A stretch of 61,583 bases of DNA from contig CANFXV010000012.1 of the NCBI GenBank assembly GCA_947451115.1, positions 1 through 61,583 on the forward strand. The letters run 5' to 3'. The DNA is from Bacteroidota bacterium. Lineage in GTDB: Bacteria; Bacteroidota; Bacteroidia; Chitinophagales; Chitinophagaceae. The notes beneath the pieces were generated by a model. It had not been told where the DNA came from. It made no database searches and was given only the letters and a program-made list of their open reading frames with translations. The position numbers were made by a program, and so were the translations under genes. Below, in pieces: positions 16,359-25,017 of the stretch. Position 1 is the stretch's first letter; every line of letters begins with the position of its first letter.

Positions 16359-17267
16359 ATGAAAGCAGCTAATTCAAGAAGAAAATTTATTAGTAGTGTA
16401 ACTGCTCTTGCAGGCGGCCAATTGTTAATCAATAAGCCTATTGCAAGCCTTGCTTCATTTACTGCACCTTCCAATGAAAATACTACCGTTGGTCAAATCA
16501 TGGATCAATTTATTAGTGAAGTGCCAGGGAAAATTTTAAAAGAAACTGTTGATACTTTAAAGTCTGGTTCAAAAGATATAGTGGTAAAAGGAATTGTTAC
16601 TTCGATGTTTGCCACAGTAGAAGTGATTAAAAAATCTATTGACTTAGGTGCTAATTTTATCATAGCACATGAACCTACTTTTTACAATCATCAAGATGCC
16701 ACTGCCTGGTTAGAAAATGATCCGGTGTATCAATACAAAATGGATTTACTTAAAAAAAATAATATTGCTGTTTGGCGAAACCACGATTATGTGCACCGTT
16801 TAAATCCAGATCCGGTAACAGCTACTTTTTTACAAAAATTAGATTGGTTAAAATATACCACTAAGGCAGTGCCTAAAATGGCCACCGTACCAACCACTAA
16901 ATTGAATGAGGTCATTACAAAAATGAAAACGACATTAGGCGTGGAGCAGGTTAGATTTATTGGCGATTTGAATCAAGATTGCTCCAAGCTTTTATTTATG
17001 TTAGGTGCAAGCGGCGCTAGTTCACATATTTTAGGACTTAGACAATTAAAACCTGATGTATTAATATGCGGTGAAATTTCGGAGTGGGAAACTGCTGAAT
17101 ATGTTAGAGATGCAAGGTCCAAAGGAGACAATGTTTCTTTGATTGTCCTTGGGCATATTGCCAGTGAGGAAGCAGGTTCTGAGTTTGTGGCTAGCTGGTT
17201 GCATGAAAAATATCCAAGTATTAAAACCACACATGTTCCTGCAGGCAATTCTCTTTCCTTTTTTTAA
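16359..17267 (+). CDS. Tat-exported NIF3-like dinuclear metal protein
   Basis: A 302-residue protein from the ATG at 16359. The N-terminus (S-R-R-K-F-I-S-S-V-T-A-L-A-G-G) is a Tat-type leader. The mature part is NIF3-like: I-A-H-E-P-T-F-Y-N-H (His104, His111), N-H-D near 142 and G-H-I-A-S-E-E near 266-270 supply the metal ligands. NIF3 proteins bind two metal ions; their reaction is debated (GTP cyclohydrolase-related fold). An exported version is less usual than the cytosolic form. It follows the helicase by 31 bases and precedes the PhnA-like gene by 20. Confidence 0.82.
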   Translation: MKAANSRRKFISSVTALAGGQLLINKPIASLASFTAPSNENTTVGQIMDQFISEVPGKILKETVDTLKSGSKDIVVKGIVTSMFATVEVIKKSIDLGANFIIAHEPTFYNHQDATAWLENDPVYQYKMDLLKKNNIAVWRNHDYVHRLNPDPVTATFLQKLDWLKYTTKAVPKMATVPTTKLNEVITKMKTTLGVEQVRFIGDLNQDCSKLLFMLGASGASSHILGLRQLKPDVLICGEISEWETAEYVRDARSKGDNVSLIVLGHIASEEAGSEFVASWLHEKYPSIKTTHVPAGNSLSFF

Positions 17268-17287
17268 ATAAAGAATAATATCAACTT

Positions 17288-17848
17288 ATGAAAATTTCAG
17301 AAAAATTAAAACAGCGTGCGCAAGATTTATGTGAATTATGTACCACAGAAATTCCCACTGAAGCATATGCCGTAAGTCCAAAAAACAACGATGTGATTGA
17401 AAATGAAGTGGCAGTATGTGCTACTTGTTTAGCCATTATCGAAGGCAAAGAAGCAGGCAACCACTGGCAATGTTTGGCTGGCAGTATTTGGAATACAGCA
17501 CCAAGTGTTCAAGCCTTAAGTTATAGATTATTGTACGAATTAAAGGACAACGAATGGGCCAATGAAATTTTAACCTCGGTGGAATTGGAAGAACCTGTGG
17601 TCACTTGGGCCCTGAGTGCTTTTATTAAATCACCGATACATGTGGACAGCAATGGAACAGAATTATTAAATGGAGATACTGTAGTCTTAACGCAAGGTTT
17701 AAATGTGAAGGGCGCCAATTTCATGGCACCCAAGGGTACCATTGTTAAAAAAATACATTTAGTAGCCGATAACCCCGAACAAATAGAAGGCAAGGTGAAT
17801 GAGCAGACCATTGTTATTCTTACAAAGTTTGTAAGAAAATCTGGCTAA
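17288..17848 (+). CDS. PhnA-like zinc-ribbon protein
   Basis: A 186-residue cytosolic protein. The N-terminus has a zinc-ribbon with C-E-L-C (about residues 15-18) and C-A-T-C (about 45-48). The C-terminal 70 residues form the PhnA domain: G-D-T-V-V-L-T-Q-G-L-N-V-K-G-A, then G-T-I-V-K-K-I-H-L and a final E-G-K-V-N-E-Q-T-I-V-I-L-T strand. Despite the name, most PhnA-domain proteins have no proven role in phosphonate use, and no phosphonate genes are present here. It follows the NIF3-like gene closely and may be co-transcribed. Confidence 0.85.
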   Translation: MKISEKLKQRAQDLCELCTTEIPTEAYAVSPKNNDVIENEVAVCATCLAIIEGKEAGNHWQCLAGSIWNTAPSVQALSYRLLYELKDNEWANEILTSVELEEPVVTWALSAFIKSPIHVDSNGTELLNGDTVVLTQGLNVKGANFMAPKGTIVKKIHLVADNPEQIEGKVNEQTIVILTKFVRKSG

Positions 17849-17947
17849 CGCATACTCTATTGGGGCTTGTAAGCTGGCAATTTTTTGAAGCTATGCCTTT
17901 AAACTTTTGGTGCTGATTTTTGTCCAAAACCAAAATTCGATCAAAAA

Positions 17948-18868
17948 ATGGCCAATAAATTATGGTTTACTTTTTTTACACTTTTATTTAGCCCTATTCT
18001 TGTTGCACAGCCAATACGAAAAGGGATTGCAAAAAAAGATACGACTAGTTTTAAAATTCAGACCAACTATTTGAACAATTATGTTTACAATGGAAGGGCA
18101 GACTCTTTAAAAGCACCCTATTTTTATACAACAGCTACTGTAAATTTTGCCAACGGCTTATATGCTAGTTTTAGCCTTAATTATTTACTAAGCCCAGGAC
18201 AAACAGGCTATGATTTTTCTGAATTAGATTTAGGGTACAATTATGCTGTTGGAGAAAGACTAAGCGGAGAAGTATATGGGTCTAAATATTTTTATTCTAG
18301 TCAGTCTAACCTATTAAGCGGTAATATTACAGCTGATCTTGGATTCACGGCGAACTATGACTTTCAATTTGTCAATTTTCATAATTCGTTTGATGTTTTC
18401 TTTTCCAATAAAGCAGATCTACAAATAGTACCAGGCTTTGAAAAAGAAATTACAATAGGTTCAAATAAAGTGAATACACTTACTATAACACCTGGTATAT
18501 ATAGTAGTTTTAGTAGTTTAAATTTTTATGAAAGCACTATCAACAGAAGGCTTAACCCTTTAAAAAACGCTAAAATAAAACAACCGGCTCAAGTGGGCAG
18601 TTTGCAGAGCACTACCACCATGGATCAGAAAGGGGTTAAGTTTTTAGATCTAGAACTTTCTTTTCCTATTAGCTATGATTTAAATAAGTGGAATATTACA
18701 CTCACGCCTACTTATGCCATACCCTTCAATAAAATAACCACCACTTCATTAAATATAAGTACTGTTAATGGCTCATCAAAAACAGCAACAGTTAATTCTA
18801 CGCCCTATTCCGAAACTCATTTAAATAATATTTTCTTTTTTGATTTTGGAATTACTTATAAATTTTAA
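17948..18868 (+). CDS. Outer-membrane beta-barrel-like hypothetical protein
   Basis: A 306-residue protein with a signal peptide (about 1-20, ending L-V-A-Q). The mature part alternates hydrophobic and polar residues in many short strands, is rich in Tyr, Asn, Ser and Phe, and ends I-T-Y-K-F with a terminal Phe, as outer-membrane barrels do. I cannot name a family. It starts 99 bases after the PhnA-like gene and is followed after 2 bases by a small MFS-like gene. A TGATTTTTG sequence upstream (about 17914-17922) may be part of its promoter. Confidence 0.72.
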   Translation: MANKLWFTFFTLLFSPILVAQPIRKGIAKKDTTSFKIQTNYLNNYVYNGRADSLKAPYFYTTATVNFANGLYASFSLNYLLSPGQTGYDFSELDLGYNYAVGERLSGEVYGSKYFYSSQSNLLSGNITADLGFTANYDFQFVNFHNSFDVFFSNKADLQIVPGFEKEITIGSNKVNTLTITPGIYSSFSSLNFYESTINRRLNPLKNAKIKQPAQVGSLQSTTTMDQKGVKFLDLELSFPISYDLNKWNITLTPTYAIPFNKITTTSLNISTVNGSSKTATVNSTPYSETHLNNIFFFDFGITYKF

Positions 18869-18870
18869 AA

Positions 18871-19419
18871 ATGAATTTAAATAAAACTTCTAAAATATTA
18901 TTAATAGCATCTAGCCTATGGTATTTTGGGGAAGGTTTATTTGGTCCACTTTTTGCTCTTTATGCGGAAAAGATTGGTGGCGATTTATTAGATATTACCT
19001 GGGCCTGGGCTGCCTACTTAATGGCTACAGGATTTTTTTATGTTTTGGTAGGTAAGTTGGTCAATAAATCTAAATACAAAAAACAAGTAATGATTCTTGG
19101 CTACGGGTTAAATGCGCTACTCACCTTTGGCTATATTTTCGTGCATAATACGCAACAGCTTTTTTTGATACAAATAGGCTTAGGTATTGCAGAAGCTTTA
19201 AGCGCACCTATTTGGGACTCTTTATTTGCCCATCACTTAGAAGACAATACCAATACTTTTCACTGGAGCATTGCCAATGGTCATCCTCATTTTGTATCAG
19301 GTATTGCCATTGCTATTGGCGGTTTGATTGCGAATTATATTTCTTTTGAAGCCTTATTTATAACCATGGGCATTATTCAAACCATTGCCACCATTATTCA
19401 GGCGCGAATATTAAAGTAA
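18871..19419 (+). CDS. Half-size MFS-type membrane protein
   Basis: A 182-residue protein with about six transmembrane segments. It begins like an MFS transporter (I-A-S-S-L-W-Y-F-G-E-G-L-F-G-P-L-F-A-L-Y-A) and has the G-K-L-V-N-K-S-K-Y-K-K loop, which resembles the MFS loop 2-3 motif, but stops after one half. No continuation in any frame is visible in the next 70 bases, so it looks like a genuine six-helix form that might dimerise, or an old truncation. It lies 2 bases after the barrel gene, so the two are probably translated together. Confidence 0.75.
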   Translation: MNLNKTSKILLIASSLWYFGEGLFGPLFALYAEKIGGDLLDITWAWAAYLMATGFFYVLVGKLVNKSKYKKQVMILGYGLNALLTFGYIFVHNTQQLFLIQIGLGIAEALSAPIWDSLFAHHLEDNTNTFHWSIANGHPHFVSGIAIAIGGLIANYISFEALFITMGIIQTIATIIQARILK

Positions 19420-19490
19420 TTCAGGTTTATTTAGCTACCCAAAAATTACACAGCTTTTTATAGGGGCTCCTTACTTAAATAAACTTACAA

Positions 19491-19652
19491 TCAACTACCT
19501 CTTGAACCACCAGTTTTAATTGGCTTCTTGGTAGTGCCAGTAGACTTAGTACTTGCTTTTGCGATAAATTTTGAACTACCCCCTTGAAAGGTAGCTTTAG
19601 CGCCTGTGGTAGCTTTTTTATCAGCCACCTTCTTGTTAATGTGAAATCCCAT
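19491..19652 (-). CDS. Small basic hypothetical protein (53 aa)
   Basis: A 53-residue ORF from the ATG at 19652 to a TGA at 19491-19493. It begins M-G-F-H-I-N-K-K and is very rich in Lys, Thr, Gly, Ser and Ala (A-T-T-G-A-K-A-T, K-S-T-G-T-T-K-K), with no acidic stretch, no Cys and no membrane segment. The composition suggests a disordered nucleic-acid-binding or ribosome-associated protein. It fills most of the only long gap in the window (19420-19789). Support is the ATG start, low-complexity basic composition like other small bacterial proteins, and lack of another gene; there is no family match I can name. Confidence 0.55.
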   Translation of the reverse strand: MGFHINKKVADKKATTGAKATFQGGSSKFIAKASTKSTGTTKKPIKTGGSRGS

Positions 19653-19789
19653 AATGGTTTAATTATGGGTTAAAAGTAATTAATTTTTACTGAAATCTCC
19701 CTTTTTTCTAACTTACCGCTCACCATAAAGCTGAATAATTTTTGTAACTTCAGAAAGCTTAATTAACCAAAACATAAAATAACCAAATT

Positions 19790-20914
19790 ATGCAAGAAGA
19801 ACAGAAAACTTCCATTTCGCCCAACAGACTTTTCTCCTTAGATGCCTTAAGAGGGTTTGATATGTTTTGGATTATGGGCGCTGAAGAAATTGTGCATGCC
19901 TTATTTAAAGCCACAGGTAATTCTTTTTGGGGTGGCTTTTCCAATCAGTTGACCCATCCAGCATGGAATGGCTTTCATTTTTACGATTTAATTTTTCCAC
20001 TTTTTTTATTCATAGCTGGAGTAGCCACGCCTTATTCTGTTGGAAGAGAACTAGAATTGGGTAAAACTAAACAACAGGTAATGTTGCGCGTTTTTAAACG
20101 AGCCTTTATCCTAGTTTTATTAGGATTAGTAGTCAACAATGGATTAGAACTAAGGCCACTTGCCGATATTCGTTTTGGCAGTGTATTGGGCCGTATTGGC
20201 TTGGCCTATATGTTGGCTAATTTTATTTATATCAATACCACCCAACAAAAAACACAGATAGCTTGCTTTGTTATTTTATTAATAGGCTATTATTTATTGC
20301 TCAAATTCACAGCAGCACCAGGTTTCCCGGCTGGCGATCTAACACAGGCAGGTAATTTTGCATCTTATTTAGACCGCTCTATTTTGCCAGGCAGATTGTA
20401 TTTAGGCAATCATGATCCCGAAGGACTTATTTCTACCATCCCTGCCATTGGTACCGGCTTGTTAGGTATATTGGTGGGCAAATATTTGAAAAATAATCCA
20501 GCCTCCGGTACGCAAAAATCAATCCAACTTTTATTAATCGGCAGTTTATTTGTAGGCATTGCGCTTTTATGGAATTATGATTTTCCTATCAATAAAAATT
20601 TATGGACTAGTTCTTTTGTGATGCTAGTAGGTGGTTTAAGTATGATATTATTATCTTTTTTCTATTTTATTATTGATGTGAAAGGCTATAAGCGCTGGGC
20701 TTATTTTTTCAAGATCATTGGTATGAATTCAATATTAATCTACATTTCTGGACATTTTATCGATTGGGAATATACGACCAATGCGTTGTTTCATTGGCTA
20801 GGCCAATTAATTGGAGCCCCCTATAATATGGTTGTGATGGTTAGTTTGTATGTAGGCATTGAATGGGCTTTTTTATATTTTATGTTTAAAATGAAAATAT
20901 TTTTAAAAGTGTAA
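19790..20914 (+). CDS. HGSNAT-like (DUF5009) membrane acetyltransferase
   Basis: A 374-residue protein with about ten transmembrane segments. It starts with L-D-A-L-R-G-F-D-M-F-W (about 17-27) and carries H-P-A-W-N-G-F-H-F-Y-D-L-I-F-P (His56), matching the human heparan-alpha-glucosaminide N-acetyltransferase region with the active-site His. In that family acetyl groups pass from cytosolic acetyl-CoA across the membrane to a sugar amine. Bacterial members are usually annotated DUF5009 or acyltransferase-like; their substrates are mostly unknown. A second member is at 23935. A Tat-exported sugar isomerase-like gene follows after 29 bases. Confidence 0.85.
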   Translation: MQEEQKTSISPNRLFSLDALRGFDMFWIMGAEEIVHALFKATGNSFWGGFSNQLTHPAWNGFHFYDLIFPLFLFIAGVATPYSVGRELELGKTKQQVMLRVFKRAFILVLLGLVVNNGLELRPLADIRFGSVLGRIGLAYMLANFIYINTTQQKTQIACFVILLIGYYLLLKFTAAPGFPAGDLTQAGNFASYLDRSILPGRLYLGNHDPEGLISTIPAIGTGLLGILVGKYLKNNPASGTQKSIQLLLIGSLFVGIALLWNYDFPINKNLWTSSFVMLVGGLSMILLSFFYFIIDVKGYKRWAYFFKIIGMNSILIYISGHFIDWEYTTNALFHWLGQLIGAPYNMVVMVSLYVGIEWAFLYFMFKMKIFLKV

Positions 20915-20943
20915 TGGCAGCTTAATTAATTCAAATATTTTTT

Positions 20944-21831
20944 ATGAAAAACAATAGAAGAGATTTTTTAAAGATGGCCAGCATGGGTATAATGGGAGCA
21001 AGTTTACCTAAAGCAACCAATGCATTTTTTGAACCAGGCATTTATCCGGCAAAACTTTCTGTGCAATTGTATACCGTGAGAGATGCCTTTGTTAAAGACA
21101 TTCCCGGAACTTTAAAAAAGATTGCCGATATGGGATTTAAATATGTTGAAACCGCTTTTTGGCCCGAAGGCATTTCCATTGAAAAAGCAAGCCAATACAT
21201 CAATGATGCTGGCTTATTGGTTTCTTCCTCCCATATTGAAATTCCTATAGGTGCTCAAAAACAAATCATGCTAGATACGGCCAATGCTTTTGGTACCACT
21301 AAAATGATTTGGCATGGATGGCCCGAAGACAAACGCTACAGTAGTTTAGCAGGGACCAAGGAATTAATTGCTATTTACAATGAAGCTTCCAAATTTGCTA
21401 CTGGCAATGGCTTACAATTTGGTTTACACAATCATTGGTGGGAATATAGAAACAAAGTAGGAGGTAAATTGGTGTATGAAATTTTATTAGAGGAACTAGA
21501 CCCAGCAATTTTTTTAGAGATGGATACCTATTGGGTAAAAGTAGCAGGGCATAATCCAGCATCTATTATTACTAAACTTGGCAAGAGGGCTAAATTTTTA
21601 CACATCAAAGATGGTCCTGCTTTATACAATGATCAATTAGCCATTGACAATCCAGATCCGATGACTCCGGTGGGTAAGGGTACGCAGAATTTTCCTGCCA
21701 TTATCAAAGCAGCCAATGGCAATCCAGAATTTTTAGTCATTGAAATGGATAAAACAGCCATCGATGTTTTTGTAGCACTTAAAGAAAGTTTCGATTACAT
21801 GATCAATAATAAATTAGCCATAGTTGGTTAG
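20944..21831 (+). CDS. Tat-exported sugar phosphate isomerase/epimerase-like protein
   Basis: A 295-residue TIM-barrel protein of the AP-endonuclease-2/xylose-isomerase-like superfamily. The leader N-N-R-R-D-F-L-K-M-A-S is Tat-type. Barrel marks include S-V-Q-L-Y-T-V-R-D near the mature start, F-G-L-H-N-H-W-W-E-Y (metal-binding His region), E-M-D-T-Y-W-V and H-I-K-D-G (metal ligand). Such exported homologues are common beside Gfo/Idh/MocA oxidoreductases in Bacteroidota and act on sugars or inositols. It follows the HGSNAT-like gene closely and converges on the saccharopine-dehydrogenase-like gene. Confidence 0.87.
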   Translation: MKNNRRDFLKMASMGIMGASLPKATNAFFEPGIYPAKLSVQLYTVRDAFVKDIPGTLKKIADMGFKYVETAFWPEGISIEKASQYINDAGLLVSSSHIEIPIGAQKQIMLDTANAFGTTKMIWHGWPEDKRYSSLAGTKELIAIYNEASKFATGNGLQFGLHNHWWEYRNKVGGKLVYEILLEELDPAIFLEMDTYWVKVAGHNPASIITKLGKRAKFLHIKDGPALYNDQLAIDNPDPMTPVGKGTQNFPAIIKAANGNPEFLVIEMDKTAIDVFVALKESFDYMINNKLAIVG

Positions 21832-21846
21832 GCTAATTGTACTTAT

Positions 21847-22962
21847 TTAATCAATCGTCTTTACATAGTGCACATTGCGCTCGCTTAAATAATTCAGGAC
21901 AAAATTAAAGCAGGCTTCATCCTTGCCTACGAGTTCTGGAGGGAAAACTCCTTTTTCAGTAAACAAATTATTCACAAGCATATTCAAAGCTGCGGTACAG
22001 GTATAGCCTGTAGTCCTGCTCATACTACTTGTTTCAGAAACTGCATCGTATTCGTCATACAAAGAATAAGTTATTGTTTTTCCTTCGCCACTTACCTTAA
22101 TGGTCATGATGGTAAATTCTGCTTCGGTAGCGCCTAATTTCCATTGATCAAACAATAAGCTAGAAGTAAATTGCATTGGAGAAATGGTCTGCCCTTTATA
22201 ATTGATTGGCGCTTCATTTAAAAATCCTGCCTTAATCAGTGCTTGCATTAAATCGATATGACCTGGGTACCTTAAAGTTTTTTCTTTCATATTTGGAATA
22301 TGGCCCATGGTAAATAATATACTTCTCAAACCATCTGTATTAAAGGCTTCCAAGGTGCCTACTGGTTCAAAATCGATCAACTCGGCATCGCTTAAAGCGG
22401 GCTTGGTAACGATACATCCATTTTCTACATAGCGTGCAGGGCGGGTATACTCTTCTAATACATCAATGGGAGAGAAGGGCGCCTTGTATTCAAAAGGTTG
22501 TGTTCTTTTTTTAGGCAAGCCTCCTACCATACATTCAAAATTTTCAATCTTCATTCTTGCATTGTGGTACCCGATAATAAAATTACTCATTCCTGGAGCT
22601 ACGCCACAATCTACAATGGCAGTCACGTTGTTTTGTTTTGCCAATGCATCCAATTGCAAAGCGTCTTCAGGAAAAAAAGAAATATCGACTACATTTTTTT
22701 TAGCATTGATGACGGCCTCCAAAGTTTTGTAACCCATAAAACCTGGTACAGCCGTAATCACATAATCAAATGGGGCAAGTAGTTGACTGTAATATTTATA
22801 ATCGCTTAAATCTGATTGTACTGTTTTTACTTCTTTACAGTTCTTATTTAATATTTCTAAAGACTTTTCACTGAGGTCAAAAGAACTTACTTCAAATTTT
22901 TTTGAAAGATCGATGGCCATGGCACGACCCACCATGCCTGCGCCTAATACTGCTATTTTCAT
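21847..22962 (-). CDS. Saccharopine-dehydrogenase-family oxidoreductase
   Basis: A 371-residue protein from the ATG at 22962, where M-K-I-A-V-L-G-A-G-M-V-G-R-A begins the Rossmann fold (GxGxxG). It has V-D-C-G-V-A-P-G-M-S near residue 130, typical of saccharopine dehydrogenase-like and lysine 6-dehydrogenase-like proteins, and a C-terminal substrate domain with T-S-S-M-S-R-T-T-G-Y. The family covers lysine metabolism, carboxyspermidine synthesis and other reductive condensations; the exact substrate cannot be decided. No lysine-pathway neighbours are present. The next gene upstream (SDR) is divergent. Confidence 0.82.
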   Translation of the reverse strand: MKIAVLGAGMVGRAMAIDLSKKFEVSSFDLSEKSLEILNKNCKEVKTVQSDLSDYKYYSQLLAPFDYVITAVPGFMGYKTLEAVINAKKNVVDISFFPEDALQLDALAKQNNVTAIVDCGVAPGMSNFIIGYHNARMKIENFECMVGGLPKKRTQPFEYKAPFSPIDVLEEYTRPARYVENGCIVTKPALSDAELIDFEPVGTLEAFNTDGLRSILFTMGHIPNMKEKTLRYPGHIDLMQALIKAGFLNEAPINYKGQTISPMQFTSSLLFDQWKLGATEAEFTIMTIKVSGEGKTITYSLYDEYDAVSETSSMSRTTGYTCTAALNMLVNNLFTEKGVFPPELVGKDEACFNFVLNYLSERNVHYVKTID

Positions 22963-23102
22963 AGTACCTATTTTTATGTTGAGGCAAGGTAGTGGAATCT
23001 CTTTAATTGGCAATAATACCCAACTGAAAATTGCATGATTTGAATTAGTTTTTAATGCTATTGGATAGGACCAGCGTCATATTTTAAGCCGTTCGTTGAA
23101 AC

Positions 23103-23110
23103 TAGTTTTG
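23103..23110 (+). promoter_or_regulatory. Putative -7 element TAGTTTTG
   Basis: Matches TAnnTTTG, 22 bases before the ATG of the SDR gene at 23133, giving a leader of roughly 15 bases. No clean TTTG -33 box is seen. Confidence 0.4.
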
Positions 23111-23132
23111 TATCGTATCAAAATACAAGATC

Positions 23133-23885
23133 ATGGGACGCTTACAAAACAAAGTAGTCATCATTACAGGGGCTGCTGGAGGTATGGGTGCTGCAGAAGC
23201 AAAATTGTTTGCAGAAGAAGACGCTAAAGTCATCGCCACCGATATTGAATTAGAAAAATTAAATCAATGGGTAGATGAAGCTAAGAAAAACGGCTTAATG
23301 ATTAACGCCATTAAACACGATGTTACTAGCGAATCGGATTGGAACAAAGTGGTAAAATTGGCGGTGGAGCTTTATGGTAGAATTGATGTATTGATAAACA
23401 ATGCTGGGATTTATCCAGGCTTTGTAGATTGTGAAAATACAAGCATTGAACTATGGGATAAGGTTTTATCCATTAATCTCACTGGGCCATTTCTGGGCTG
23501 TAAAATTTGTATTCCCTATTTAAGAAAAGCAGGTGGAGGGTCTATCGTAAATATTGCTTCTATTGCTGGCTTGGTAGGGGGCAATGGAACTGCCTATAGT
23601 GCTTCTAAAGGAGGTCTTCGTTTGTTTTCCATGGACTTAGCGGTGAATTTAGCCAAGGATAATATACGCGTCAATACCATCTGCCCTGGCGGAGTCGCCA
23701 CACCAATGACCGAAGCATTGTTGAAGGCACCTGGCATGGCCGAGCTAATTAAAACCATGTCTCCACAAGGGCGCATTGCAGAAGCTATTGAAATTGCTTA
23801 TGGTGCATTGTTTTTAGCATCAGACGAATCCTCTTTTGTTACTGGCCTTGATTTAACAATGGATGGAGGTTCGGTAGCTAGATAA
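23133..23885 (+). CDS. Short-chain dehydrogenase/reductase
   Basis: A 250-residue classical SDR using NAD(P). The cofactor motif is T-G-A-A-G-G-M-G at 12-19, followed by N-N-A-G at 89-92 and the catalytic set Ser143, Tyr155 and Lys159 in Y-S-A-S-K. The end G-L-D-L-T-M-D-G-G is standard. The Asp in T-D-I-E-L (about 37) after strand 2 suggests NAD preference. Substrates may be sugars, steroids or 3-oxoacyl compounds. The second HGSNAT-like gene starts 49 bases downstream, after a perfect hairpin. Confidence 0.92.
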   Translation: MGRLQNKVVIITGAAGGMGAAEAKLFAEEDAKVIATDIELEKLNQWVDEAKKNGLMINAIKHDVTSESDWNKVVKLAVELYGRIDVLINNAGIYPGFVDCENTSIELWDKVLSINLTGPFLGCKICIPYLRKAGGGSIVNIASIAGLVGGNGTAYSASKGGLRLFSMDLAVNLAKDNIRVNTICPGGVATPMTEALLKAPGMAELIKTMSPQGRIAEAIEIAYGALFLASDESSFVTGLDLTMDGGSVAR

Positions 23886-23902
23886 CCAATAAAAATTTCC
23901 TA

Positions 23903-23927
23903 CATTTAAACATCCATTGTTTAAATG
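23903..23927 (+). promoter_or_regulatory. Perfect 9-bp inverted repeat before the second HGSNAT-like gene
   Basis: CATTTAAAC, a 7-base spacer ATCCATT, then GTTTAAATG. It ends 7 bases before the ATG at 23935 and has no T run after it, so it is not a normal terminator. It could be an operator or an mRNA hairpin that limits ribosome access. Confidence 0.5.
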
Positions 23928-23934
23928 CTAGGCT

Positions 23935-25017
23935 ATGAAAAGATTAGAATCGCTCGATTTTATGCGCGGCTTGATTATGGTGCTATTGGCCTTAGAAAGT
24001 ACAGGCCTTTACGAACACTTATTTAAAGTCAGTGAAAACAATTTTTTAAATGGGTTCTTTGTTCAATTTTTTCATCATCCTTGGAATGGACTTCATTTTT
24101 GGGATTTAATTCAACCAGGTTTTATGTTTATGGCCGGCGTGGCCATGGCTTATTCTTTACATCAACAAAAACAAGCAGGTGCTAGTTGGCAAAAGTTGTT
24201 TATTAAAATTTTAAAAAGATGCGGCTGGTTGTTTTTTTGGGGTGTATTGGACTATGCGGTAAGGCCCAAGGGCTTGTCCTTTGAATTATGGGATGTGCTT
24301 ACTCAGTTGTCTTTTACAACTTTAGTAGCCTTTTTAATTTTTGAATGGAAGATAAATTATCAAATCATTTTTTGTGTCGGGTTATTGCTTTTGACAGAAG
24401 CCTTGTATCGTTTTACACATGTAACAGGCTTTGACCAAGCCTTTGTAGACCAACAGAATTTTGGCAATTATATGGACACAGTATTAATGAACAAAATAAA
24501 TGCAGGGGGATGGGTAGCTATTAATTGTATTCCTACTGCAGTGCACACCATAGCAGGATCCATGGTTGGGAAAATATTTTTAGCAGGTAAGCAGTCTAAG
24601 ATCAAACAATTGTTTTATGCAGCGGTTGTTTGTTTACTGCTTGGCTATGGCTTAGATTTTGTTGGCGTTACACCCATCATTAAGAAAATAGCTACTAGTT
24701 CGTTCACTATTGTTTCCTTGGGCTACTGTTTATTGGGCTTATTGCTTTGTTATTGGTGGATTGACTTATTGAATCACAAAAAATACTTGTTTTTCTTTAC
24801 CGTGGTGGGCATGAACTCACTTTTTATTTATTTGTTTTTTGAAATAGTCGCAGCCAGATGGTTCAATGAATACATTGCTAACATAAGCAATGGAGTCTTA
24901 GCCATGGTTTCTAGTTTTACCCTCCTGAATCAAATAGTTTCCTCCTTGGTTATTTTTAGCTTGGAGTGGGGACTATGTTATTTTTTATACCAAAAGAAAA
25001 TATTTTTTAAGGTATAA
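23935..25017 (+). CDS. HGSNAT-like (DUF5009) membrane acetyltransferase, second copy
   Basis: A 360-residue protein with about ten transmembrane segments, paralogous to the protein encoded at 19790. It begins L-E-S-L-D-F-M-R-G-L and has H-H-P-W-N-G-L-H-F-W-D-L-I-Q-P (His48 aligning with the HGSNAT active-site His). Both proteins end with an aromatic, basic I-F-x-K-V tail. Sequence outside the core differs clearly, so this is an old duplication rather than a recent one. The stop abuts the stop of the convergent sulfatase gene (TAATTA). Substrate unknown; a periplasmic or surface amino sugar is an inference. Confidence 0.85.
   Translation: MKRLESLDFMRGLIMVLLALESTGLYEHLFKVSENNFLNGFFVQFFHHPWNGLHFWDLIQPGFMFMAGVAMAYSLHQQKQAGASWQKLFIKILKRCGWLFFWGVLDYAVRPKGLSFELWDVLTQLSFTTLVAFLIFEWKINYQIIFCVGLLLLTEALYRFTHVTGFDQAFVDQQNFGNYMDTVLMNKINAGGWVAINCIPTAVHTIAGSMVGKIFLAGKQSKIKQLFYAAVVCLLLGYGLDFVGVTPIIKKIATSSFTIVSLGYCLLGLLLCYWWIDLLNHKKYLFFFTVVGMNSLFIYLFFEIVAARWFNEYIANISNGVLAMVSSFTLLNQIVSSLVIFSLEWGLCYFLYQKKIFFKV

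Noticed and set aside
18871..19490. Frameshifted full-length MFS transporter
   Set aside because: No continuation of MFS-like sequence is visible in any frame after the stop, so a single frameshift does not explain the short length.
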